From positions 561,389-582,032 of the forward strand of contig BFEA01000717.1 of assembly GCA_003427395.1 (NCBI GenBank): DNA of 20,644 nucleotides, given 5' to 3'. This stretch comes from Chara braunii. Its lineage: Eukaryota; Streptophyta; Charophyceae; Charales; Characeae. Below, in pieces: positions 7,335 to 16,878 of the stretch. The notes under the pieces are model-generated. The model searched no databases. It had not been told where the DNA came from and was given only the letters and a program-made list of their open reading frames with translations. Both the position numbers and the translations under genes were made by a program. Position 1 is the stretch's first letter. The number at the start of each line of letters is the position of its first letter.

Positions 7335-8730
7335 TCAAGTTGTGACTTCCCCTGTTTCCATATCCCGAGCCTCTTGTAGCCATTGTTCCACCGGATCCCT
7401 GCTCAAAAATCTGACCAATCTCTGTCCCGGAAATGACCCTCTTATGCTAGTACCATCAAGATCCTCAAGTTCAAATGTGTTTAATCCCACCCGCTTAGCG
7501 ATCCTGTAGGGCCCTTTGAATCTTTTCCCCAGCTGCCCGGACCATGTGCTTTCAAGAGCCGAGTTCCTAACTAGCACCTTCTCCCCCACCTGGAGTGGCT
7601 CCTTCAGAATGTTCTTGACCTGGTCCCATCTTGCCTTATCCCTCATTCGGCTATCTGTTACCCGGTTAACTACTTCCTCCAATGCCTCCTCGTTCCTGGC
7701 AACCTGCTGGCGCGTGCGGTGATTAATTCCTCCGTCCTCAGGTGTGGGTCGTCATCTAGCCTGTTCCAGGTAGGGACCAACGCTTCTATCGGAAAATCGA
7801 TCTCCCTTCTATACCAGAATTCTGCTCGAATACATCCCGTTGTTCTTTTTGGAGTCATGTTCTCGGCGAAGACTGTCTGCTTGAGATACCTTGGCCAACT
7901 CCAAGTTATGTGCTGCCAACTTTGCGATTGTGTTCTTTAAAGTCCGATGACCCCTTTCTACTGGTGCATTTGCTTCAGGATGGTAGGTCTCGGTGATCTT
8001 GATCGGTACACACAGTGTCTTAAGCCTGTTCAACACCTCCCGGTTAACGAATTTTGTCCCATTGTCTGCTATAAACCTGCGCATGAAAGGGTGCCTTAGG
8101 TAGAAATCTTCCACCCAATCGGCCACTGCTTTCCTCGTCTTCTTTTTGAGGGCTACGGCCTCTACGTAATCATTGAGATTATCCCCTGCATCTAAGATGT
8201 ATCTTAACCCATCCGTTGATACGGGCATAATGGCAAGGTCGAGGTGAACAAGGTGTCCGGGTCCCAGTACCCGGGTGGGTCTAAGGGGCTCGTAAACCCG
8301 TACGGCGCTCCTCTCTTGACATATCAGACATGTCTGACAATACGCTGCGACCATGCCTGTCATTCCTGGCTAGAAGTACAGGGGCACAATCTTTGCAAGT
8401 GTCCCCTTTGACGACCGGTGACCCCCAGCTAGCCCATCATGCATTGCCTGAATTATGTCCAGCTGCCTAGATCTCCCACAAACGACGCGTCTAGGCATCA
8501 TCCCTTCCTCTCTCTTAAACAAGTGGCCATTTCTTAGGACGTATTTTTTTACTTCCTCCCTTGCCTTGGGACTGACTTCCGTGGGTTGTTTGTTCCCTAC
8601 AAGCAGCAAACCGATTTCTTTAAAAACGCCCTCATACATTTGTATGAGGAAGAATTCTTGTTCATTCTGATCCGCACCCTGCTCCTCCCGAGTGAGGTTA
8701 ACTAGGTACTGATACTCCTTCTGCGCCTAG
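7335..8730 (-). pseudogene. integrase (HHCC, DDE core, GPY domain), broken
   Basis: Integrase inserts the cDNA into the host genome. The N-terminal zinc-binding motif H-x6-H-x26-C-x2-C is complete in sequence but interrupted by a TAG at 8370-8372, where related proteins usually have Trp. The catalytic core has D in HLDLAIMP (8240-8238), D in FIADNG (8066-8064) and E in PVERGH (7958-7956), with 35 residues between the last two, the canonical D-x35-E spacing. The C-terminal part has RFKGPYRI, the GPY motif, and ends at a stop at 7335. Frameshifts lie near 8715 (junction with RNase H), 7892-7910 and 7690-7705. Catalytic residues survive but the protein cannot be made in one piece. No chromodomain follows. 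Confidence 0.88.
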
Positions 8731-9582
8731 GTCCCGTCCCCCTTCCACGGCCATTGCCATCAATTCCTCTCTGGCCCCCACTTCCGCTCCCCACGAGTCT
8801 TTTTCCTCTTTACGCCTGACCATGGTGACTGGTCCTTCCCTGAGTTCTGCAACTACCGCAGGTGCGCCCTTTTCCAAGATCTGAATCAGCAACTGTCCTG
8901 TTGTAATTGCCGGATCTGCCATCTCATTATCTACGACAAGGGTCCCTCCTTCGTACTCCAGGAAGGCATCAATTGGTTCTGCGTCCTCTACTCCTTCTGG
9001 CGTAATACAAACCCTGCTCAGCTCATCTGCCCTATTTCGAAACCCTGCAATTCGCTCGACCTTATAGTCGAATTGCCATATGAAGCCTATCCATCTGCCA
9101 ACAGTCGGGTCTATGGGCTTGTAGTTCTTTAGGGCTCCGACAACGTTAGTGGGATCGATCCTTAGGATAAATCGCCTCCTGAACACGTATGCCTGGAAGG
9201 TCTTAAGACAATGCAGGATTGCTAAGACCTCCTTCTTGAACTGCGAATACCGTCGCTCTGCTGAATTCAGGGTCCTACTTTCAAATCTGATTGGTCTTTC
9301 TTTGCCCTCCTCGCTTCTCTGTATCAATACCCCTCCCACTACCAATGGTCCCCCGTCTGTTTCTAAGATGAAGGGCCGTCCTACCTCGTCATTGAAACAG
9401 GGAGCTGCTAACGTGACTTGATCGGATGACAGGATGTCTTTCAAGGTCTGGGCTGCCTCTTCCCTATCCTCGGTCCAATCCATAGTGCCACCTTCCCTAA
9501 TCATTGCGCGGATGGGTTCTGCTATCTTTGTGAAACCCTTGATGAAGATCCTCCAAAACCCAACCACCCCTAGGAAGGCTCA
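8698..9582 (-). pseudogene. RT connection and RNase H domain
   Basis: The frame starts after a TGA at 9582-9580, at the conserved AFLG-VVGFW-IFIKGF segment that follows the RT palm in gypsy elements. RNase H follows, with acidic residues D in LETDGG, E in KKEVLAIL, D in LRIDPTN and D in NRADELSR, so all four metal-binding positions are present. It degrades the RNA strand of the RNA/DNA hybrid. Beyond it is a linker of about 100 residues rich in Glu and Val, of no recognised fold, ending at 8698. A frameshift near 8715 separates it from integrase. The RNase H domain itself is uninterrupted. Confidence 0.88.
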
Positions 9583-10643
9583 TACTTCCGTCGTGGTACG
9601 CAGGGGTGTCGGCCACTGAGAGATTTTATCAGTCTTTGCTGGATCGGGTTTCCTCCCATAAGCTCCACAGCGAAATCCCAATATGGTTACTTCCGGGATG
9701 ACCAGGATGCTCTTGGGTCCGCTTGCAGTAATGTTGTAGACTAGGAATCGTTGGAGTAAGTCCTTAATATCCTGCAAGTTATCCCAAACGAACTTCCGCA
9801 CTCCCGGTTGCACTTCCGTCTCATCTTCGTATCTTGCGCCTTTCACGGGATTATCATCTATGTAAGGTTCACACTTTTCCGAAACATATCCCCTGCGACG
9901 GCGAGCATCCTCCTCTGAGCTTCTGCTACCGCATTTGTGAAGCCCATAGGGGTCACTTGCATCTGCAGTTATCCTACCGGGGTGTGCATTGCGGTATACG
10001 GTCTGTCCTTTGCGTCGGGCGGCAACTGATCATACCCTGAGTACAGATCTACCAAGGAATAAATACTTCGGCCAGTGTGAGATTCGGCGAGCAAATCTGT
10101 CTGTGGGAGCGAGCCTGCATCCCTAATTGTTACTGCATTGAGCTTCTGCAAATCCTGGATCTATCTGAGCGTTTTATTGGGCTTCCGAAAAACGAACCAT
10201 TTGTTTGCGTAAGGAGATGCGGTGGGCTCGGCCACAAACGAATCTATCTTGGCCCTAAGCAGATCAGTGACTTCCGCTGCTATCCCAAACTCGTAGGCAG
10301 GCCCTTTGTCATTCCAACATTTGTGCTCGACCGTGTGGATCCTAACAGGGGGAACTAGCTTTGTGTCCAATCGCTCTTTCTGGTGGTCATTGAACGCAAA
10401 AGCCAACTGGAACTCCTGGCACGCCCTTCTTATCAATTGAGTTTCCTCTGCTGTTAAGAACCCTTCCACTCCTATTTTCATAATATTTGTTACCTCATCA
10501 GGTATTCGATGCCCTTCCGCTGCTCTCCTTTCCCTTATAACCCGTAGGATTTCCTCTTCCTTCTCCATGGTCTCTTCCTTTGACGTTTCTACCAGGATCG
10601 AGACCGGCTTGGCCTTCTTGCCTACGGGTTTATACTTTCGCAC
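9580..10643 (-). pseudogene. reverse transcriptase, broken by three stops and one frameshift
   Basis: Reverse transcriptase copies element RNA into DNA. The N-terminal segment ends with SPYANKWFVFRKPNKTLR, followed by a TAG at 10163-10161. Motif A is in LVDLYSGYDQ. A TAA at 9971-9969 precedes motif B (VTPMGFTNAVAE). The catalytic YIDD of motif C lies at 9864-9853, in a different frame from motif B, so a one-base shift occurs near 9876-9885. The box continues as NPVKGA, longer than the YIDDI form of most gypsy elements. A TGA at 9582-9580 closes the segment. All catalytic aspartates survive in sequence. At its 5' end, near 10640, a further frameshift separates it from the protease frame. Confidence 0.88.
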
Positions 10644-11560
10644 ACTACCTTCGGGGATCGTTCTCCTAAAAAATGAACGGTCGGGATCGGCCTTGCTACC
10701 TCCAAGACGCGGGGCTGGATGCTNACTAGCTTCCCGTTCAGACAGTAGCCCTTTCGAACCCCATCCTCAAATCTAGCAANCGNTGCNAGGTCCACCCCCA
10801 CTTTGTGGTACCTGATNNCCTTAACAAGTTGTAGTAAATCTGGGATTTCAAGCACTACCTCCGACGTTTCGTTCCGGCCTTCCTTTGGTTTGGGCAGGCT
10901 GGCCCCAAGTTCGACCTCCGATTCCTTTTCTGCCACCATCACTTCCAGGGACTCGTCCTCTGGCCTCCTCTTCTTTACGGGCAAGCCCATCTTGATCCAT
11001 TCCTTTTTACTAAAAGCTTCCTCAATCATAATTTCTACCCTTTCCCTCATTCCTTCCATTCTTGCGAATGCCCCCTTCCGTGGACTTTCTTCAAATGTTG
11101 GCGACCAGGTTGCCAATTTGCCCTTCGGAGGGTTCCCTCCAGTTTCGAGGAGTCGGAGGAGTTCCCCGCGACCAATCACCGGATCCTCTATGTCTACCAT
11201 GTATGTACCGTCGTGCAGGTGCATTCCTATCATTTCCACATTGGCGCACCATGGTCTCCCGAGGATTACATCGTGATCGATTTCTTCCATCACGGTCATC
11301 CACTGAAAAGACCAGATGGATTCCCGGATTCCCGCCCTGACTGCACATTTGGTGACATATCATGTGAAAGGGATTTCGTCACCGGCTCCCCGGATACTCC
11401 CTGCTACTTCCTTGTTTACCGTGCACCCCGTGACTGTTGCGAAATCTCGTCGTATGAGGGTGATTTCTGCTCCACCGTCCACTAACGCATCAGTGTGGTG
11501 AGTTCCGATTTGAACTTTGAGTTTCCCAACTGAAAATGCATAAAAGCGTTCCGGGTGGCG
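10622..11560 (-). pseudogene. aspartic protease (retropepsin-like) and protease-RT linker
   Basis: The protease cuts Gag-Pol into mature proteins. The active-site segment reads ALVDGGAEITLI, with the aspartate codon at 11479-11477. The second conserved element is DHDVILGRPWC (ILG at 11266-11258). Retropepsins normally have D-S/T-G; here the second position is Gly. A TGA at 11362-11360 lies between the two motifs. Upstream, a frameshift near 11545-11560 separates the domain from the Gag linker. Downstream is a linker of about 150 residues, Glu/Lys-rich, carrying six ambiguous bases between 10724 and 10818. Frameshift to the RT frame near 10640. Confidence 0.8.
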
Positions 11561-12182
11561 CTCTCATGACCTCGCCACCTTCACGATCCGGTAGGCTTAG
11601 GCGGATGTCCGCAAAGGCTTTCTCCAAATCTCCCAGGCCCCCTGGAATGCTTTGGAGGTTGGAGACTCCTTGCGGCGCCTCGGCCTCTTCCGTGTCCTGC
11701 TCTTGCAGTTTCGGGGCCTCCTCTACTTCTACGCGCTTACGCGTTAGCAACTGCCTGAGTCCTTTAAGCAGCCTCGGGCTGGCTTGCAGCATGGTCTGAA
11801 AAGACACCGATACCATGGTGCACAGTAGCTTACTCAAGGTGCCGTCGATTTCTGGCGAAGTCCGGATCGGAATTTGATACCTGAACTTTTTTTTTGTCGT
11901 CGTAGCCTTGTTTACCAGTTCGTCCTCCCTTGGCTTCCCATAGACCTTCTCTTGTTCCCCGGCTTCGGTCTCTTGCTAGCCCGTGCTAGTCCCTGCGAAT
12001 TCTTCCATTACTGTATCTTGCACAAGCTTCTTTTCTGCAACCCTGTCCTGGCCATTGCCTTCTAGGATAAAGTTGGCCTGCGGTCCCCGTCCCCTTGGCT
12101 GGTCCCAGACAAGCTCGGCTATCGGCTCTGCTTCTACGGCAGCTATTTCTAGGTTATTAAGGAGAATGACGGCTCGCCGCAT
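11490..12182 (-). pseudogene. gag C-terminal / gag-protease linker
   Basis: The open frame 12182-11976 begins with GGMRRAVILLNNLEIAAVEAE and ends at a TAG (11978-11976). The same frame continues beyond the stop, through a TTTKKKFRYQIPI-like stretch, into 11837-11490, which holds PRLLKGLRQLLTRKRV and a Glu-rich segment. It joins the zinc-knuckle segment by a frameshift near 12215, at a run of five G (C on the plus strand), and joins protease by a frameshift near 11550. Likely roles are protease cleavage sites and a spacer. No separate domain is recognised. Confidence 0.6.
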
Positions 12183-12560
12183 CCCTCCTGGCGAGTTCCA
12201 ATCGACACGCTCCCCCTGGGTTCGAGGATCTCGCGTTTGAGGGACCTACTGCACCTCTGCCGCTCGATATCGTGATTGAGTCTCGAACAGGCCCGTACGA
12301 AATGCCCGGTCATGGTGCAATACTTGCGTTGTTCGTTGACCGGGTCCCTCCTGCCAGACCCCCGGTTTGCTACGGCTGCCGGAACCACGGCCTCTTGGGG
12401 CGGGAGGGCGGGTCTGGACATCTGCGCCTGCATTACTAACATAGCATTTTCCATTCTGTCCATCTTACTATCAACCCCGTGCACTCGTTCATGCAGGCTC
12501 TCTATCCCCTTCTTGACCTTATCCCCTGTCTTCCCGGTCAGATCTATGACCTTTCCGCAA
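12149..12560 (-). pseudogene. gag nucleocapsid segment with defective zinc knuckle
   Basis: The segment starts after a frameshift near 12550-12565, with a helical stretch (HGVDSKMDRMENAMLVMQAQ) likely to be coiled-coil, then a Pro/Ala linker, then a CCHC-like motif RKYCTMTGHFVRAC (12328-12287). Spacing fits C-x2-C-x4-H-x4-C exactly, but the first Cys is replaced by Arg, codon CGC at 12328-12326. The zinc knuckle of Gag binds genomic RNA; losing one ligand should weaken it. After it the frame drifts and stops, while the true continuation lies in another frame from about 12215. Confidence 0.7.
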
Positions 12561-13191
12561 GATCTGTTACGGTGCTGAAATCCACATCTCTCGTGTATTC
12601 GAACTTACTGGTCTGCTGGTATGCTGACAAAATTTTATCCTTATCAAACTCGGAGAACTGCCTGAGGAAGTATTTACTCATTATGCGGTCCGTTACACCG
12701 GGAATTCGCAGAGCCACTAACGTGAACGCCCTCAGGAAATCGTTGTAGGTCGCATAGTTTTTCCTCTGGACTGCGGCTAATTCTGCCTCTGTTGCCATTT
12801 TTTCTGCCTTCAGGTATTTCCTCATCATCTCATTCCTGGTTTCTTTCCAGGATCCACTGGAGGCGACGATGGTCATAATGTCCCTTCCCAAACTTAGCGA
12901 TACATGCTGTCCTAGGTGCTCCATTTTTTCCTCTTCCGTCCATTTCAGTAAGGCTGCTAGGTTCTCATAGTCTATTAGAAACTCCGTAATGTTGGCCCCG
13001 TCGAACGTGAGTTTCTTTTTTGCATCTGCGAGGTACCCCTGGTTCTTGTTCAGTGTCCTGTTGAGGGTGGCGACTACTTTCTTGAGACCGTCTTCGGAGC
13101 CACCCGCTTCCCCGGCTGCACTGGTTCCTTCCCCTTCTTGCTTTCCCTCTGCCTTTCCCTGATTTTCGGTGTTCCTTCTGGGTCGAACCAT
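12544..13191 (-). pseudogene. gag capsid-like core
   Basis: This is a 215-codon open frame with the layout of a Ty3/gypsy Gag core: KKKLTFDGANITEFLIDYE near residues 59-77, a helical EEEKMEHLGQHVS, then ARG/LYS-rich MMRKYLKAEKMATEAEL and FLRAFTLVALRIPGVTDRI. The pattern of a short D-G-x-N-I-T-E-F segment followed by several helices is common in fungal, plant and algal gypsy Gag. It would form the virus-like particle shell. Frameshifts at both ends separate it from the leader (within 13074-13191) and from the nucleocapsid segment. The core itself is uninterrupted. Confidence 0.75.
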
Positions 13192-13805
13192 CCTAGCACG
13201 CTCTCCCTAAGGCTCCAGAGTCCGTCGCACGCCCCTGTTACTTTCGGTGTGGCGGGTAGTCTGCTAGTGCCGCTGTCAATGGCGGGTGGGGTCATAGCGT
13301 TTTCCGTTCCTTCCGCATGGGGGTCGCTCTTGTCCTTTCCCTTCTTGCTAGGCGTTCCTTTGTGACTATTATCCTTCCCCTCATACCTAGCTTCATCCTG
13401 ACCGGTCCCGCTTCCCTCACGTGACCCTGCGTCCTGGGGGTCCTCCTCATCCCCGGCCATCATCTGCTCAATAAGTTTTGCCTTACATTCCGCGGTCCGC
13501 TTCTCTATCTCTGCCAGTTTATGACTGGTATCCAAGACTTTCGTCTTTTTAGGGGTGGCTCCTGCTGAGTTCCGAGGACTTGTTCTCATATCGTTTCCCC
13601 CTTCCCTGTTTTCTTGAGGTCCTCTTTTGCTACCCCCAACTTTCCCCGAGCTTTCTCCAATTGAGGCGTCCTTTCCGTCTTCTCGAGTCCCCTCCAGTTT
13701 GGCTGACTCTCGATCCCTGGCTGATCCCTCGTTTCGCTCCCCATCCCCATTCGTGCCCTGATTCCCTCCGCTCTGCTGGTCATTGATCCCTTCCTCCATC
13801 GCCAT
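13074..13805 (-). pseudogene. gag N-terminal hydrophilic leader
   Basis: I chose the start ATG at 13805 (ATGGCGATGG), because the upstream ATG at 13826 overlaps an acceptor-like TGTGCAGG. The protein is very hydrophilic: Gly/Asn/Glu/Lys-rich, with a short helical KLAEIEKRTAECKAKLIEQMM segment, then an acidic and Ser-rich middle, and a tail of basic residues. The frame ends at 13074, overlapping the capsid frame by 118 bases in another frame. This is probably one more frameshift in a single long gag, though a separate leader ORF cannot be excluded. Such disordered N-terminal extensions are common in large gypsy Gag proteins. Confidence 0.6.
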
Positions 13806-14256
13806 TTCTTTACCTAGCCTGCACATGAATTTTTTTTTGGCAAAAAGGCGGCCGATTGTTCATAACCGCCCTTAGTCCCGTCCCTAAAACCCGCCTATTC
13901 CCATATTTCGCGTCTTACATTAATCAATACGCCTCTTCTGACTTTTCTCTCCCAGGGCATCCTTCAGGTTTTCTTCTACGGGAGCCTTGCCGCCGCCGCT
14001 TTGGCATTTCATTACTGCCGTGCTTTGATCCTTGGGGCGGTACCTGAGCCCAGTGGCTTTCCTATCGGGGATGGCCTTTTCGGCTTATTGGCATCCAGGT
14101 GCCCCATAATCTTTGGGGCGGGTGGTCTTCCTAGTTCCTCCCTGCCGTATCATTGGGTCGGCCGGAACTCCAACCACTGCCTCTCTTTTGCTGATGGCTG
14201 CCTACTTATCTTAGTACCCATTCTTTATTTCCCTACTTCTCCCTGACACGTTTTTC
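13806..14256 (-). other. P4-gag intergenic spacer with acceptor-like site
   Basis: About 450 bases with no supported ORF on the minus strand. It ends with an A9 tract (13838-13830), then TTCATGTGCAG followed by G, 13 bases before the gag ATG. The acceptor-like site lacks a good polypyrimidine tract. Confidence 0.45.
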
Positions 14257-15041
14257 TCATGCTGGTCCCTCAGGCCTGCCCTGCTCATCCGGTTCCTCGA
14301 ACAAGTCCGCCACCCCCGCAAGGTAATTTTCCCCCAGCTCTATTTCCCTGATAATTATTGGCTCATATTCTTCAAATGACAGGTGGGGCAATCCGAATAT
14401 CAGAATCTCGAGTAATTCGAGTAGCTCCCAAGCCTGATTCCCCCAGAACGGTCCATGTCTGACCGACACATCGTAGAACATGCTCGTTGTTTGTGGTCGG
14501 AAGAGGTGGATCCAGACCAGGGTCGAGTCCACCAACTCCCTTGCCCTCTTGAGGNTGCCGAATACCAGGTCTACCATGAAGCGAGGTACTCGGCACCTCA
14601 GCCCGGTCATTGGGGCCTTAAACTCTCGCCAACCTCCTACCTCCACCCGAGTCCTTAACCCCACATCTCTTCTCCCTCGCACTTCCTGGCCTACCCAGTT
14701 TAGTACGTACTAGCCCTTTGGAAGATTGACAACAACCCATGCCCTAGTGCCAATTCTGTCCCCAACATGCACCATCTAAGCTTCGGCAGGTATACAGTCC
14801 CCGTCACCCTAAGATCAGTATACAGGTCGTCCCCCGGTCCCTTGTTAATCCTCATACCATCCCACAAACATTCCACCATCATGAACGCCTGTCCTCTTCC
14901 CAGGGTCACGACTCTCCATTCGGCATCCAATCCTTGAATCGCTTAGCCTGCTGGGAGTGACACCTCCCATCCACCTCTGTTTTCCGTGGGTGGTCGCGGG
15001 TGCATGGGTCGCCGCGGCATCCGGGCGCGTCTCATTGTCAT
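14257..15041 (-). pseudogene. P4, fourth copy of an unrecognised paralogous family (broken)
   Basis: Starts at ATG 15041 or in-frame ATG 15035 (MRRARMPRRP). Early on it has GGWEVSLPAG, matching the GVEVSLP of P3. A TAA at 14945-14943 interrupts the frame, and a one-base shift near 14700-14712 moves it on. The later part has VEVGGWREFKAPMTG (compare VVMGGWKEFKPPGAR of P2), VPRFMVDLVFG, HGPFWGNQAWELLELLEIL and a C-terminal NYLAGVADLFEEPDE. The order and spacing match P1 to P3. One ambiguous base lies at 14555. Composite length is about 260 residues. No catalytic motif is seen. The spacer from P3 is 149 bases. Confidence 0.7.
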
Positions 15042-15148
15042 TTCCGACTTAAAAGTCCCCTGCACAGTTTTAAACAGCACGCAAGTTAACTTATTCCCCT
15101 TGGTCTTCAATTTTCTGCCCGGACAACTCCCCGATTCCTAGCCTGACA

Positions 15149-15183
15149 CTTCTTTTCCCCTTCTATTTCTTTCCCCTCTCCTT
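15149..15183 (-). other. internal polypurine tract
   Basis: In the P3-P4 spacer, 34 of 35 minus-strand bases are purines (single T at 15165), and the tract is followed by TGTCAGG. It resembles a priming tract. It could be an internal (central) polypurine tract, a relic LTR junction, or chance. Confidence 0.35.
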
Positions 15184-15190
15184 GGCCCTA

Positions 15191-15956
15191 TTACCGACCT
15201 GTCCCCTCCTCTGTCTGCTCATATAATCGGTACAGATCATCTACGTACGCCATTCCTTGGTTTATCTCCCGTCGGACGACGCCGCACAGGACCTCACTTC
15301 CCACGACCGGAACCCTCGGCCTGGTACTAAACACAGCACGCAGGATGCGCAGCACCTCGTACTTCTGCTCTCCGCTGAACGGCCCCATTTCTAAGAAGGC
15401 CCGGTAGTATTCTCGATGTACCATCGCTTCTTCATATGTCAGGCTTGTGAGATCGGCTACTGCTTGTTTAACAAGTTCCAAACCGCCCAATTTTTCCAGC
15501 AAGAAGGGTAGCAACCTCACTTTCACTAGGCAATTCAAAACTCCCAACCATGGCTACCCTAAGGTCCGCTGTCACATCGTCAACCCCCGGATCTGCGAAC
15601 TCAAATCCCGCTTGCCATACTAACTGCCATGCCCCTTCAAACATGCTCAACGGGTCTTCTCCTGATGCCAGCCGAACTCCGAACTCCCTCCATCCGTTTT
15701 CCGACACATACAACCGTCCTTCTGCACGCACGTGCCCCCGTGGGTCCGGGTTCCATTCCCCATTCTCGGCCGCATGCCACTCAACTTTCGTCACCAAGTA
15801 AACCATATTTTCCGCAAGCTCGACCCCGACCCAATCTGCCACCTGGTGCCAGCCTTCACTTGCCGCCGGCAGGCTAACCTCTACCCCACCCGGTACTTCC
15901 CTAGGTGGTTCAATGCCCAAGGGACGTTCCTCAAGGAACGTCCTTCTTCGCGCCAT
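15191..15956 (-). pseudogene. P3, third copy of the unrecognised paralogous family (one frameshift)
   Basis: Start chosen at ATG 15956 (MARRRTF), because P1, P2 and P3 then all begin M-A-R in an ATGGC context. The N-terminal half has GGVEVSLPAASEGWHQ, RLYVSENGWREFGVRLASG and a Trp-rich stretch. A single one-base shift within about 15510-15550 moves to the frame that ends at 15191. That frame carries VRLLPFLLEKLGG, MGPFSGEQKYEVLRIL and AYVDDLYRLYEQ. The GPF-x-G box and the Y-x-D-D-x-(F/Y)-x-L-(F/Y)-E end are shared with P2. Composite length is about 250 residues. The spacer from P2 is 122 bases and contains CATTGTAG followed by G, a weak acceptor-like site. Confidence 0.72.
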
Positions 15957-16078
15957 CGCGCACTCGCCTTTGATCTCCTGGCTCGTGATCCGCACTGAAC
16001 CCTACAATGGTCAGACATCCCATTCCCTTGTCTTAGCAACTTTTCCCAAATTCGCCTGGCCCCACGGCTTTCCTGCTT

Positions 16079-16825
16079 TTAGTCGAACCACAGTACCTCG
16101 AACAGTTTGAACACATCATCCACGTAGCAAGGTGTTGCTGCTACCTCACGGCAAATTATGGCCTCCCTAGTTTCCGGGGCCGCCTCCTGCCGGTCATTCA
16201 TTTCGATATCCAAAATGATAAGGACCTCCTGGGCTCTATCGCCATGAAAGGGCCCGTATTTCAAGGATGTCCTATAGAATTCCTCTGCCAGCCATGTGCA
16301 GTTTATGTGTACTCGCTCCATCGTGTCGGCTACCTCTGTTACGTGATAAAAACCCCCAAACCAGTCGGCCACGAATTCGGGCACCCAGGTCTTGATTCGG
16401 GCGCCAGGTGGTTTAAATTCCTTCCATCCTCCCATCACGACTCTACTGCTGACCGTATCCCAACCTTTGTTAGCAAACCTTTCTCCAGCCTGCCGAGCCT
16501 TTGCCTCAGCGTCCCCTAAAAGCCACATTGGACTCTGTCCCACTACGAGCGTTGTGCAGAACAGGTGCCAACCTTGTTCAGAGAGAACGACCGTCCCGAA
16601 TGATTCCACCCTTCCTTCCGCCATCTCTTCCCATCCTTCTTCTTCCCTCAACGGGTTCCAGACACGCTCTATCCATAGGTACGACAACTCCGGCACACTC
16701 TCATACCCCCACCAATCACACGTGGTCCCCTTCCATTCATTACTTGGCGGTATTGACATCTCTACTCCCCTTACGGTTCGTCTTGGTTCCCATGTGCAGC
16801 CCCATAATTCGAGTTCCCGAGCCAT
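16079..16825 (-). CDS. P2, intact member of the unrecognised paralogous family
   Basis: An uninterrupted 248-codon frame from ATG 16825 (MARELELW) to a stop at 16079. Order of conserved segments, numbered from MAR: RGVEMSIPP near 20-28; a Trp-rich stretch SYLWIERVW near 48-56; GTVVLSEQGWHLF near 77-89; VVMGGWKEFKPPG near 129-141; WVPEFVADWFGG near 147-158; KYGPFHGDRAQEVLIIL near 189-205; CYVDDVFKLFEV at the C-terminus. No signal peptide, membrane segment or known enzyme motif. The upstream TGTGCAG followed by G ends 10 bases before the ATG, and the ATG sits in ACGATGGC, a Kozak-like context. Function unknown. Confidence 0.78.
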   Translation of the reverse strand: MARELELWGCTWEPRRTVRGVEMSIPPSNEWKGTTCDWWGYESVPELSYLWIERVWNPLREEEGWEEMAEGRVESFGTVVLSEQGWHLFCTTLVVGQSPMWLLGDAEAKARQAGERFANKGWDTVSSRVVMGGWKEFKPPGARIKTWVPEFVADWFGGFYHVTEVADTMERVHINCTWLAEEFYRTSLKYGPFHGDRAQEVLIILDIEMNDRQEAAPETREAIICREVAATPCYVDDVFKLFEVLWFD

Positions 16826-16878
16826 CGTTCCCTGCCTGCACATAGCCGACAACCCGCTTTCCCCGGGTAAGCCCCCCT

